From positions 1 to 27,019 of the forward strand of contig DATASA010000225.1 of assembly GCA_036269435.1 (NCBI GenBank): DNA of 27,019 nt, given 5' to 3'. Shown here piece by piece: positions 5,971 through 14,614 of the stretch. The number at the start of each line of letters is the position of its first letter. The first letter of the stretch is position 1. Made by a program: the position numbers and the translations under genes. The notes beneath the pieces are model-generated. The model worked only from the letters and a program-made list of their open reading frames with translations. It was not told the origin of the DNA and made no database searches. This DNA is from CADCTB01 sp036269435 (lineage in GTDB: Bacteria; Actinomycetota; Acidimicrobiia; Acidimicrobiales; AC-14).

Positions 5971-8502
5971 ATGCGCCGGCTGCTGCGGGGTGCGCTGGCC
6001 CATACGACCCGGCTCCTCGGCACGGCCCTGGCGGTGGCCCTCGCCGTCACGCTGGTCTCCGGGACGTTCATCCTCACCGACACGGTCGACTCGGCGTTCC
6101 ACGCCGCGTCGGCGGACACCGCCAACTCGTCCGACCTGATCGTGCGCTCCACCGCCCTGTTCGCGGCCCAGGCCACCAGCCTGCCCGAGCGTGAGCCGGT
6201 GCCGGAGTCCCTCGTGGCGAGCATCGCCGCCGTCCCCGGCGTCAAGGCGGTCTGGACCGCGGTGCAGGGCTACGCCGAGCTGGTCGACAAGCAGGGCCAC
6301 GCCATCGCCCCCAAGGGCCTGCCCACCATCGGCGGGAGCTGGGCGCCCACCGACACCCTGGTCGCCGGCAAGGCGCCCACCGGCCCTGGCGAAGTGGCGA
6401 TCGACGCCGACACCGCCCGCCAGTACGGGTTGCAGCTGGGCGACACCATCAAGGTCCTCTTCTCGGGCAGCGCCCAGGACTTCACCATCGGGGGCCTGCT
6501 GCGCAAGGCGGGCGATGTCATCGCCTCGACCAAGGCCATCTTCGACGCGGCGACCGCCCAGAAGGTCCTCGGCGTCGAGGGCCAGGTCGACGCCATCCCG
6601 GTCGAGGCTGCACCCGGCGTGAGCGCGACCGCGCTTCGGGCCCGGATCAACGCCGTGCTCCCCGGCCGCTACGAAGCGGTCACCAGCGCCCAGGTCGCCC
6701 GAGAGTCGGCCCAGTCGTGGACCAAGGCGGTGGGGTTCCTGCCCACCGGGCTGCTGTTGTTCGCCGCGGTTGCACTGCTGGTCGGCGCGTTCATCATCTG
6801 CAACACCTTCTCCATCCTCGTCAGCCAGCGGGCCCGCGAGCTCGGCCTGCTTCGGGCCATCGGCGCCAGCCGGTCGCAGCTCACCGTCTCGGTCCTGTTC
6901 GAGGCGGTGGCCGTGGGGCTGGTCGGGTCGCTGACCGGCGTGGTCCTCGGCTTCGGGGCGGCTCGAGGCTTGCTGGCCCTCCTGCACGGCGTCGGGATGC
7001 AGCTGCCGGCGGCGCCCACGGTGTTCCGGCTGCGGACCGCGCTGATCGGCGTGGTCGTCGGCGTGGTCGTGACCGTCGTCGCCGCCGTGCCTCCCGCCCT
7101 GCGGGCGACGCGGGTGGCGCCGATCGGGGCCATCCGCGGCCTCGAGAACACCTCGGCCCGGTCCACTCGCGGCCGGCTGGTCCTCGGCGCGGCCACCGCC
7201 GCCGTCGGGCTGGTCACCCTGCTCACCGGCGTGCTCGGAGGGCTGAGCCGGCCGGTCGGAGTGATCGGCGCCGGCGCCGTCGGCCTCGTGGCCGGGCTCG
7301 CCGTGCTCATCCCCCTGATCGCCCGGCCCGCGGCCCGGCTGCTGGGCGCTCCTCTCATCCGCGTCTTCGGCGAGCCGGCGTTCCTGGGGCGGGAGAACGC
7401 CATGCGCAGCCCCCGGCGGACGGCGTCGACGGCGGCCGCCCTGATGATCGGCATCGGCCTCATCGGCGTCGTCACGATCCTGGCCGCATCGATGAAGGCT
7501 TCGGCGACGAGAACGGTGGACGACTCGCTGCGGGCCGACTTCGTCGTCGCCCCCAGCGGCACGGCCGGCGGTGCCGGTGGGGTGCCCCCCGTCGTGATCG
7601 ACCGGCTGCGGACCACGGCCGGCGTCGCCGGTGTCTCCGAGATCCTCGGCGGCCAGTGGGGGCTCGACGGCAGCCCGCAGACGTTGCTCGCCGTCGACCC
7701 TGCCACCGTGACCACCATGCACGAGGTCGACGCCCGCTCGGCCCAGGCCGTCCACCGCCTCGACGACGCCGGGGTGCTGGTCCGCGACACCACCGCCGAG
7801 CGCTACGGCTGGAAGGTCGGCGACTCCGTCCCGATGACCTTCGCCCGTACCGGCGTGAAGCGCATGGCGATCGAGGGCACGTTCTCGTCGAATGCTGTCC
7901 GCACCGACTACGTGATCAGCCTCGGGGCCTACGCCGCCAACTATGCCCAGCAGCTGGCGCTGGAGGTCGACGTGGCCCTGGCGCCCGGGCTGACGCCGGC
8001 CACGGGGCGGGCCCCCGTCGAGGCCGCGCTGGCCGACTACCCGGTCGTCAAGGTGATGGACCGGGCCCAGGTGCTGGCCGCCCAGCGCCAGCAGGTCGAC
8101 CGCCTGCTCGTTCCCGTGACCGCGTTGCTCGCCCTCTCGGTGGTGATCGCCCTCCTCGGGATCGCCAACACGTTGGCGCTGTCCATCCACGAGCGGACGA
8201 GGGAGCTCGGCCTGCTGCGGGCCATCGGCATGGCCCGGGGCCAGCTCCGGTCGATGATCCGCTCCGAAGCGGCGATCATCGCCTGCATGGGCGCCGGCCT
8301 CGGCCTGGGCATCGCCCTGTTCTTCGGGTGGGCCCTGGTCGCCTCCATGCGCCACCTCGGCGTGAGCGAGCTCGTCCTGCCCCTCCCCCAGCTGCTCGGC
8401 CTGGCCGCGCTGGCGACGGGCGCGGGCATGGTCGCGGGCATGTTGCCGGCACGCCGGGCGGCGTCCCTGCGGGTGCTCGACGCCATCAGCAGCGAGCGCT
8501 GA
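5971..8502 (+). CDS. FtsX-like (MacB-type) ABC transporter permease
   Basis: 843-residue permease. It has an N-terminal membrane segment (about residues 12-34), a large extracytoplasmic MacB-PCD-like domain (about 40-255), then a first FtsX block of helices (about 260-375) with the conserved SILVSQRARELGLLRAIGAS loop. Two further hydrophobic segments follow (about 400-455), then a second extracytoplasmic domain (about 510-690). The final FtsX block carries TLALSIHERTRELGLLRAIG (about 725-840). Duplicated FtsX blocks with about 10 helices and a length near 840 are typical of Gram-positive permeases that serve as a single-chain dimer. It pairs with the ATPase directly upstream. A hairpin follows 3 nt after the stop. 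No dedicated membrane-fusion protein is seen; the secreted protein upstream is the only nearby candidate partner. Confidence 0.92.
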   Translation: MRRLLRGALAHTTRLLGTALAVALAVTLVSGTFILTDTVDSAFHAASADTANSSDLIVRSTALFAAQATSLPEREPVPESLVASIAAVPGVKAVWTAVQGYAELVDKQGHAIAPKGLPTIGGSWAPTDTLVAGKAPTGPGEVAIDADTARQYGLQLGDTIKVLFSGSAQDFTIGGLLRKAGDVIASTKAIFDAATAQKVLGVEGQVDAIPVEAAPGVSATALRARINAVLPGRYEAVTSAQVARESAQSWTKAVGFLPTGLLLFAAVALLVGAFIICNTFSILVSQRARELGLLRAIGASRSQLTVSVLFEAVAVGLVGSLTGVVLGFGAARGLLALLHGVGMQLPAAPTVFRLRTALIGVVVGVVVTVVAAVPPALRATRVAPIGAIRGLENTSARSTRGRLVLGAATAAVGLVTLLTGVLGGLSRPVGVIGAGAVGLVAGLAVLIPLIARPAARLLGAPLIRVFGEPAFLGRENAMRSPRRTASTAAALMIGIGLIGVVTILAASMKASATRTVDDSLRADFVVAPSGTAGGAGGVPPVVIDRLRTTAGVAGVSEILGGQWGLDGSPQTLLAVDPATVTTMHEVDARSAQAVHRLDDAGVLVRDTTAERYGWKVGDSVPMTFARTGVKRMAIEGTFSSNAVRTDYVISLGAYAANYAQQLALEVDVALAPGLTPATGRAPVEAALADYPVVKVMDRAQVLAAQRQQVDRLLVPVTALLALSVVIALLGIANTLALSIHERTRELGLLRAIGMARGQLRSMIRSEAAIIACMGAGLGLGIALFFGWALVASMRHLGVSELVLPLPQLLGLAALATGAGMVAGMLPARRAASLRVLDAISSER

Positions 8503-8505
8503 GGG

Positions 8506-8550
8506 CGGACGGCGGCGGCCGCGCCTCCTGCAACCCGTCGCGGCCGTCCG
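8506..8550 (+). terminator. GC-rich hairpin after the FtsX permease gene
   Basis: CGGACGG (8506-8512) and CCGCG (8519-8523) together complement the 12-base arm CGCGGCCGTCCG (8539-8550), leaving a 6-nt bulge on the left arm. There is no T-tract; in high-GC actinobacteria such stems can still terminate transcription. It separates the ABC unit from the next gene. Confidence 0.4.
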
Positions 8551-8624
8551 ACGAAGTAGCATCCCGCCCCGTAGGCGAGTAGGCGGCCGCCGGCTCCGGC
8601 GGTCCAAGCCGATCGGGGGACGCA

Positions 8625-10379
8625 ATGAGGAAGCTTCGTCGGGGGCAACGCCTCGCTGTCGCAGCGGCGGCGATGGTGATCCTGGCCCAGGGAGCGGCCG
8701 GCGCAGCGACGTCGCCGTCGCTGCGGCCCACGCAACCGGTCGACGCCACCAAGGCCGACCTGAACCCGGACCGGACCTACACCGCGCCCAACTACGCGGT
8801 CGATCCCGCCAACCCGCTGCACATCGTGGGTGGGTTCATGGACCTGCGCACCCGCCGCTGCGGCCTGATCCGGTCGCTCGACGGCGGGACGACGTGGAAG
8901 ATCCTCGACGCCGCGCCGGCCAACGACACGGATCCCTTCTGCCTGGTCACCAGCCGGAACGTCTTCCACGCCTACGTGGCCTTCGGCCGCAACAACAACC
9001 TCTATTACGGCCTGGTCGGCTGGGACGACCAGGACAAGGCGGTCGGCGCCGGCGACACCAGCGTGCTGCTCGGCCGCTCCACCGACCTGGGCGACAGCTG
9101 GCAGACCACCATCGTCCGGAACAACCGGGGCAAGTCGGGCACCGACAGCGAGAGCGACGGCCCGATGAACGGCCTCGTCGTCGACTCCCACAGCGGCAGT
9201 GCCGACATCGTCTACGTCGGCTACCGACGCTCACAGCCCGGGTTCACCGCTCCCAACGCCGCGGTCGGCCAGCCCATGGTCGCCATCTCGACCGACGCCG
9301 GCAAGACCTTCGGCGACCCCGTCACCGTGGTCGACGGGGCCTTCTCCACCGACGACGCCCGCAACAACCTTCTCAACGCCACCACGACCGTCCCCGGGGT
9401 GACGACGACCACGACCCCGGCTCCGGCGGGGTCCCTGGCGGCCCAGCCGAACCAGGCCGCCAACTTCGGCGGCGGCAACGCCTCGATCGCCATCGACAAC
9501 AAGGGGACCGTCTACTCGGCGTGGGGTGGGTCGACGGCCAACGTCACCCCCTCGCCACCGACGTCGTACTTCCTGTCGAAGTCCACCGACCACGGCAAGA
9601 CCTGGACGGTCACCCAGATCTCCGCTCCCAGCTACACCAACTCCGGCAACCAGCGGCTGGCATGGAGCTCCGGGGGTGGCCCCAACGGGACGCTCAGCCT
9701 GGTGGCCCAGGGCAACGACCAGCTGCAGATCGGCAGCCTCAGCCACATCTGGTACTTCCGGTCGACCGACGGCGGCAAGACGTGGTCGAAGCCCAAGCCC
9801 CTCGACGACGACAACCCCGCCCTCCTCGTCAGCCAGGTCGTCCCCAACGTCAGTGCCGCCCCGAACGGGCGCATCGACGTGGCCTGGTGGGACACCCGTG
9901 ACGACCCTGGTGTGACGTCCAACGACGTCTACTACACGACCTCCTCCGACAACGGCGCCACCTGGTCGAAGAACCTCCGCATCACCGACCAGACCGACAA
10001 CCGCCGGGTCGGCGTCTGGCTGAACAACTTCAACATGAGCACGCCGCCGGGCATCATCTCGACCAACGCGTTCACGCTGTTCGGCTGGGACGACACCCGG
10101 GCCAGCGACCCGAAGACGATCGCCCAGAACGAGGTCATCGGGACCCAGGACATCGGAGGCGGGACCACCGACATCTACACCTCCGCGGTCCAGTTCTCGG
10201 CGATCGGTGGTGGGGTGTCCAAGGCGGTGAAAGCCGTGCTCGCCGGCGTGATCGGCCTGCTCGCCGTCGGCCTGGTCCTGGTCTTCGCCAGCATGGTCAC
10301 CCGCCGTCGGGACCCGTTGCCCCCCGCCCGACAGGTCACCGGCCGGGCGCCGTCGCCACGGGAGGCGAGTCGCCCCTGA
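8625..10379 (+). CDS. Secreted Asp-box (BNR) beta-propeller protein with C-terminal membrane anchor
   Basis: 584-residue predicted surface protein. The signal peptide spans residues 1-29 (MRKLRRGQR, hydrophobic core, GAAGAA). Six Asp-box/BNR motifs (S-x-D-x-G-x-T-W/F) are visible: RSLDGGTTWK (about 83), RSTDLGDSWQ (151), ISTDAGKTFG (221), KSTDHGKTWT (319), RSTDGGKTWS (379) and TSSDNGATWS (438). They suggest a six-bladed sialidase-like propeller. A Thr/Pro-rich insert lies near residues 255-270. A C-terminal hydrophobic helix (about 535-556) followed by TRRR anchors it in the membrane with the propeller outside. I do not see the FRIP arginine motif of true sialidases, so enzyme activity is not claimed. 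The start has GGGGA 5 nt upstream. It is paralogous to the next gene. Confidence 0.82.
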   Translation: MRKLRRGQRLAVAAAAMVILAQGAAGAATSPSLRPTQPVDATKADLNPDRTYTAPNYAVDPANPLHIVGGFMDLRTRRCGLIRSLDGGTTWKILDAAPANDTDPFCLVTSRNVFHAYVAFGRNNNLYYGLVGWDDQDKAVGAGDTSVLLGRSTDLGDSWQTTIVRNNRGKSGTDSESDGPMNGLVVDSHSGSADIVYVGYRRSQPGFTAPNAAVGQPMVAISTDAGKTFGDPVTVVDGAFSTDDARNNLLNATTTVPGVTTTTTPAPAGSLAAQPNQAANFGGGNASIAIDNKGTVYSAWGGSTANVTPSPPTSYFLSKSTDHGKTWTVTQISAPSYTNSGNQRLAWSSGGGPNGTLSLVAQGNDQLQIGSLSHIWYFRSTDGGKTWSKPKPLDDDNPALLVSQVVPNVSAAPNGRIDVAWWDTRDDPGVTSNDVYYTTSSDNGATWSKNLRITDQTDNRRVGVWLNNFNMSTPPGIISTNAFTLFGWDDTRASDPKTIAQNEVIGTQDIGGGTTDIYTSAVQFSAIGGGVSKAVKAVLAGVIGLLAVGLVLVFASMVTRRRDPLPPARQVTGRAPSPREASRP

Positions 10380-10544
10380 GCTGACGCCGTCGCCCGTCCG
10401 CACCACCTGCTCCGAACTAGATGCCCATCACATCTATTGGCTCGCGGCGCTCGACGCGCTAAGCATGACCCCGCGATCGGACCGGTGGCCTGCATGCACC
10501 GGTTGAGGGGGTCTCGGGTCGCCGGGGAACAAGGGAGCAAAGAA
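10380..10544 (+). promoter_or_regulatory. Intergenic region, weak promoter candidate
   Basis: 165 nt between the two propeller genes. TTGGCT (10437-10442), a 17-nt spacer and TAAGCA (10460-10465) form a weak match to a sigma-70-type promoter, leaving a leader of about 70 nt. AAGGGAG (10531-10537) is a good Shine-Dalgarno for the ATG at 10545. No convincing terminator is visible. Confidence 0.25.
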
Positions 10545-13226
10545 ATGCGTACGAGTCGCCTGTTGCGAACCGCCGCGCTCGGTATGGGCCTCAGCACGCT
10601 CCTTGCCGTGGCCGGCGGTCCTGCCCAGGGCGAGAACGTGGCCGGCCGGGTGGTCGACAACACGAAGTTCGGCACGAGCACCGACCCGCTGCGGGGTCGG
10701 GACATCCCGGGGCTGGCCGTCGATCCGGCGGACCCCAACCACATCGTGATGATCGACGAGGACTTCCTCGCCGGCCAGTGCGACTTCCACGTCACGTTCG
10801 ACGCCGGCAAGACGTGGAAGGACGGGCACCTCACCGTCCCCACCGGCTTCGCCGACCCGCCCTGCCGCACCTTCGACGCTGGCGGCTACGCCCACTACAA
10901 CCAGAGCGTCGTCTTCGGGAGCGGTCAGAACGTCTACACCACGTTCGCCTCCCACCGGGGCGACCAGGAGCGTCCGGAGACCAACGTGGTCGCCGGCGAG
11001 GGCGACTCGGTCATCGTCAACCACTCGGGTGACGGCGGCAAGACCTGGGACACGGGCGTGGTGGCCCTCCAGGGCGGCCCCGGGCCCTGGCCCTTCATCA
11101 TCCGTCCCGGCGTGGCCGTCCAGCCCCGGCCCCAGGGCGACAAGGTGTACGCGGTCGGCTGGTCCGTCGTGAACCCGCCGGGGATGGGCGCCTCCGGTGG
11201 CGCCGGCGACCGCAAGGCCGTCGTCTCCTCCTCCGACGACGGGGGCAAGACCTGGTCGGCGCCGGTCGAGGCCCAGGGCCCCGACGAGCACGTTCGGGAG
11301 ATCGCCCCGCCCGTCGTCGGCCCCGACGGCTCCCTGTACATCGCCTGGCGCAACCGTGACGACCCCTCGACCGCGCCGCACCCCATCGTCGTGGCCAAGT
11401 CCAGCGACGGCGGCGCCACCTTCACCCGGACGTCGCTCGGCAACGTCGGCCCCGCCCCGACCACCGCCCCGGCTCCGGCCGGAAGCGCCGGCTACCCGCG
11501 CATGGCGGTCGACGCGAAGAGCGGCGCGCTGTACGTCGTGTACGTCGGGTTCAACTTCGGGGACCTCGACGCGATCCTGCAGAGCTCCACCGACGGCGGC
11601 GCAACCTGGTCGCCGCCCAAGCGGGTCAACGACGACCCGATGGGCAACGGCGCCCGCCAGCTCGGCCCCAAGGTGGCGGTCGCCCCCAACGGCCGGGTCG
11701 ACGTGGCCTGGTTCGACGCACGGGCCCAGTACCCGAGCACGCTCGTCCCGAAGCCGGCCGGCGGCGGCGACATCTACTACGCGTCGTCGACCGACGGCGG
11801 GAAGACGTTCTCGGCCAACCGGCGGATCTCGGACCGGTCGATCAACCTCGACGACGGCCTCACCGGCCGCACTGGGACCTACACCTGGTGGGGGCCGGCC
11901 CTGGCGCCCATCGGCAACGACTCCGTCCTCTTCGCGTGGGGCGACCCCCGCAACGGGAACGTCGACAGCGCCACCAACGACGTCTACACCGCCACCCTGC
12001 GTCTCGGCCAGGCCGGGCCGGAAGAGGTCACCGCGCTGCCCAAGGCGAGCCCGGCCAACGAGTCGGTGGCCGTCTCCCAGCTCGCCTACCCGGGTGGCGC
12101 CGAGCGGATCGGGGCCAACTTCACGTCCAAGCTCGTCGTGGTCAACAAGAACGACGTCGCCGGGGCCTGGGCCGGTGCGGTCCTGGCCAGGGCCAACTCC
12201 TCACCCCTGCTCGTCACCGACGGCTCGTCGCTGACCAAGGCGCAGAAGGACGAGATCAAGCGGCTGAACCCGACCGGGATGTTCGTGATCGGCGACACCA
12301 AATCCATCCCCGACAGCCTGGTGAACAGCATCAAGTCGGCGGGCGTGATCACGAACCTCTCCCTGGGGGCCACGACCACGGTCCCGCCGACGACGGCGGC
12401 GCCGACGACCACCGCGGTCGGGGCACCGACCACAACGACCACCGTGCCGACACCGACGGCCGACCGGGCCAGCATCATCCGGTTGACCGGCGCCACGCCG
12501 GCCGACATCGGCAAGGCCGTCGCCGGGGCGATGGACGTCCGCTCTGACCAGGAGAAGGGCCGGGCGGTGCCCGCCTTCAACGGTGCGGTAGCCGTCAACG
12601 CGGCCAGCAAGGAGTCGGCCGCCGGTCTGGCGTTCGCGGCCAGCCAGCGCCTGCCCGTCCTCTTCGTCGACAAGGACGGCGTGCCCGCGGCGACCGCTGA
12701 CACGTTCAACGCCATGAACATTCAGACGACGTACGTCATCGGCGGCACCGACGCGATCAGCGACGCGGTCATGGGCAAGCTCCCCGGGGCCAAGCGCCTC
12801 GGCGGCGCCGACACCGCGGCGACGTCGGTGGCGGTGAACAACGAGGTCAAGGCCCGCGGCCTGTCCGTCAACATCGCCTACGTGGCCGACGCCTCCCGCC
12901 CGGTCGACGCCGCGGTCAGCGCCGCCGCCGTGGCCCGCGTGGGGGGTATGGAGCTGCTGACGCCGGGTGCCGACACCGCTGCAGCCGACACGGAGATCGG
13001 CCAGCTCGGGCTCACGGGAGCGGTCGACAAGATGGTCGTCGTGAAGAGCGCGACGTCGAGCAGCCCGCCGTGGGCGCTGATCGTGATCAGCGCCCTGCTC
13101 GCCGCGGTCGGCATCTTCCTGCTCGACCGGGCGTCGCGCAAGAAGCGGGCCAACGACACCGAGACCGCGGCCATGCAGGCCGGCACCGCGCCGGCCTCGC
13201 CCAACACCAAGGCCAAGAAGCCCTAG
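10545..13226 (+). CDS. Secreted BNR propeller with CWB2-type cell-wall-binding repeats and C-terminal anchor
   Basis: 893-residue surface protein. The start at ATG 10545 gives a clean signal peptide (MRTSRLLRTAALGMGLSTLL through GPAQG) and has AAGGGAG 7 nt upstream; an in-frame TTG at 10437 is rejected. Six Asp-box motifs occur in the first half: TFDAGKTWK (about 82), SGDGGKTWD (160), SSDDGGKTWS (228), SSDGGATFT (285), SSTDGGATWS (347) and SSTDGGKTFS (414). Residues from about 515 resemble cell-wall-binding repeat 2 modules: AERIGANFTSKLVVVNK, ANSSPLLVTDGSSLT and GMFVIGD, then RLPVLFVDKDG, TTYVIGGTDAISDAV and KRLGGADTAATSVAV. A Thr/Pro-rich linker (about 608-640) splits them. A transmembrane helix (about 842-860) and a basic tail end the protein. 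CWB2 modules bind anionic wall polymers in known cases. The sialidase arginine motif is not evident, so its role is probably binding or scaffolding. Confidence 0.82.
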   Translation: MRTSRLLRTAALGMGLSTLLAVAGGPAQGENVAGRVVDNTKFGTSTDPLRGRDIPGLAVDPADPNHIVMIDEDFLAGQCDFHVTFDAGKTWKDGHLTVPTGFADPPCRTFDAGGYAHYNQSVVFGSGQNVYTTFASHRGDQERPETNVVAGEGDSVIVNHSGDGGKTWDTGVVALQGGPGPWPFIIRPGVAVQPRPQGDKVYAVGWSVVNPPGMGASGGAGDRKAVVSSSDDGGKTWSAPVEAQGPDEHVREIAPPVVGPDGSLYIAWRNRDDPSTAPHPIVVAKSSDGGATFTRTSLGNVGPAPTTAPAPAGSAGYPRMAVDAKSGALYVVYVGFNFGDLDAILQSSTDGGATWSPPKRVNDDPMGNGARQLGPKVAVAPNGRVDVAWFDARAQYPSTLVPKPAGGGDIYYASSTDGGKTFSANRRISDRSINLDDGLTGRTGTYTWWGPALAPIGNDSVLFAWGDPRNGNVDSATNDVYTATLRLGQAGPEEVTALPKASPANESVAVSQLAYPGGAERIGANFTSKLVVVNKNDVAGAWAGAVLARANSSPLLVTDGSSLTKAQKDEIKRLNPTGMFVIGDTKSIPDSLVNSIKSAGVITNLSLGATTTVPPTTAAPTTTAVGAPTTTTTVPTPTADRASIIRLTGATPADIGKAVAGAMDVRSDQEKGRAVPAFNGAVAVNAASKESAAGLAFAASQRLPVLFVDKDGVPAATADTFNAMNIQTTYVIGGTDAISDAVMGKLPGAKRLGGADTAATSVAVNNEVKARGLSVNIAYVADASRPVDAAVSAAAVARVGGMELLTPGADTAAADTEIGQLGLTGAVDKMVVVKSATSSSPPWALIVISALLAAVGIFLLDRASRKKRANDTETAAMQAGTAPASPNTKAKKP

Positions 13227-13236
13227 CGCGGCCAGC

Positions 13237-13242
13237 TAGGGT
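13237..13242 (+). promoter_or_regulatory. Candidate -10 box for leaderless PLD-like gene
   Basis: TAGGGT fits TAnnnT and ends 7 nt before the GTG at 13250, placing a transcription start at or next to the start codon. No -35 match was found. Confidence 0.35.
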
Positions 13243-13270
13243 CGACCGGGTGGGGCTGCCCACCCGGTCG
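13243..13270 (+). terminator. Perfect 12-bp hairpin over the start of the PLD-like gene
   Basis: CGACCGGGTGGG (13243-13254) and CCCACCCGGTCG (13259-13270) pair perfectly around the loop GCTG. The stem begins 16 nt after the stop of the upstream gene and buries the GTG at 13250. It may end upstream transcription, control initiation of the downstream gene, or both. It has no T-tract. Confidence 0.5.
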
Positions 13271-14535
13271 TGGCTGAAGGTGCTGCCTGTCGCCGCCGGC
13301 GCCGGGTTGGCGGCGACGTACGCCTACGGGACGGCCAAGTACCACCACGCCGCGCAGGCCGGCAGCGACGTGGGCGACGCTCCGGCGCCGGGCTCCCCCG
13401 GGTTCGACCGACTGGTCGAGGTGATGACCGGGGCGCCGGTCCGGGACGGCAACCGCGTACAAATACTGCGCAACGGCGCCCAGACGTTCCCGGCCATGCT
13501 CGAGGCCATCGCCGGGGCGACGACCACCGTGGACCTGTCGTCGTACATCTACTGGCCCGGTGAGATCACCGACCGGTTCACCGGCGCGCTGGCGGCCAGG
13601 GCGCGCGCCGGCGTGGAGGTCAACGTCGTCGTCGATGCGTGGGGGTCGGCCAAGCTCGACCGGGAGACGGTGGCCACCCTGCGGGACGCGGGGGCGACGT
13701 TCGCCTATTTCCGCAAGCCGCACTGGTACAGCGCGCACAAGCTGAACAACCGCATGCACCGGCGGCTGTTGATCGTCGACGGGAGGATCGGCTTCGCCGG
13801 CGGCGTCGGCATCGCCGACGTGTGGATGGGAGACGGCCAGGATCCCGAGCACTGGCGGGAGACGCACGTCCGGATCGAGGGCCCGGCGGTGCGCGACATC
13901 CTCGGCGGCTTCGCCGAGAACTGGGCCGAGGCGTCCAGGACCGTCCTCGGGCCGGCCCACGCGCCGAAGCTGGCCGGTTTCGACGACGGGGTCGACGTCC
14001 AGGTCGTCCGCAGCTCGGCGTCGTCCGGTGGGACGGCCGCGTCCCAGGTGTTCTACGCGGCCATCGTCGGTGCCCGCGAGCGCCTGTGGCTGATGACCGC
14101 CTACTTCGCCCCCGGGCCGGCCTTCGTCGACGTGCTCTGCGAGGCCGCCGACCGGGGCGTGGACGTACGGGTCATCGTCAACGGCCCCCACGTCGAAAGG
14201 AGGTCGTGCGCCGCACGGGCCAGCGCTGGTACGGCCGGTTGCTCGAGGCCGGCGTACGCGTCTTCGAGTACCAGCAGACCATGCTGCACGCAAAGGTCAT
14301 GATCGCCGACGGCTGGGCCAACGTCGGATCGAGCAACCTCGAGCACCGGTCGCTCGGCCTGGACGACGAGCTCCTCGTCGCCCTGGGCGACCCCGAGTCG
14401 GTCGGCGAGCTGGCCCGTCAGTTCCTCGACGACGTCGAGGTGTGCGACGAGTACGACCTGGCCCGCTGGCAGGGGCGACCGCGGCGCCGGCGGGCTGCCG
14501 AGGCCGCCGGCACCCTGCTGCGCCAGTCGTTCTGA
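13250..14535 (+). pseudogene. Phospholipase D/cardiolipin synthase-like protein, single-base frameshift
   Basis: PLD-superfamily gene in two frames. The first frame runs from GTG 13250 and begins with a membrane segment (WLKVLPVAAGAGLAATYAYG). It then has a first HKD-like motif HRRLLIVDG (about residue 170), where arginine replaces the usual lysine, and continues to VRVIVNGPHVE. The second frame resumes at about 14196 with KEVVRRTGQRWYGRLLEAG and contains the second motif LHAKVMIADGWANVGSSN and the family end. Adding one base near 14195-14198 (GTCGAAAGG reading as GTC GAn AAG G) restores a 428-residue protein of normal length. Either the gene is inactivated or the base was lost in sequencing or assembly. 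Codon bias is intact in both halves, so any mutation is recent. The intact enzyme would transfer or hydrolyse phosphatidyl groups at the membrane. Confidence 0.8.
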
Positions 14536-14537
14536 GC

Positions 14538-14570
14538 CTCCGCCCCAGGGCGGAGCCCGGCCCTCCGCCC
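14538..14570 (+). terminator. Alternative hairpins after the PLD-like gene
   Basis: CTCCGCC (14538-14544) pairs with GGCGGAG (14549-14555) around CCAG. The same GGGCGGAG (14548-14555) can instead pair with CTCCGCCC (14563-14570). The first begins 3 nt after the stop codon and is a plausible terminator, although no T-run follows. Confidence 0.45.
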
Positions 14571-14578
14571 CGGGACCG

Positions 14579-14608
14579 ATGACAGCCCCGGATCCCCTTC
14601 GGTACCGT
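14579..14608 (+). promoter_or_regulatory. Promoter of the sensor kinase gene
   Basis: ATGACA (14579-14584, five of six to TTGACA), an 18-nt spacer and TACCGT (14603-14608, TAnnnT) precede a GTG at 14615 by 6 nt. This looks like a leaderless promoter and makes the ATG at 14579 a -35 element rather than a start codon. Confidence 0.55.
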
Positions 14609-14614
14609 CGACCC

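Noticed and set aside
5764..8625. A 953-codon open frame on the minus strand opposite the FtsX permease gene
   Set aside because: It is a by-product of high GC: Arg/Gly/His/Asp-rich, without domains, and antisense to a clear permease gene.
8625..10379. Annotation of the propeller proteins as sialidases
   Set aside because: Asp-boxes are structural; the FRIP motif and arginine triad of sialidases are not visible.
10437..10544. TTG start of the second propeller protein
   Set aside because: It would place 36 non-hydrophobic residues before the signal peptide; ATG 10545 has a good Shine-Dalgarno.
14195..14208. Internal start (AAAGGAGG then GTG) for a separate second PLD half
   Set aside because: The spacing to GTG is only 2 nt, and half a PLD domain would not be functional alone; a simple frameshift explains it.
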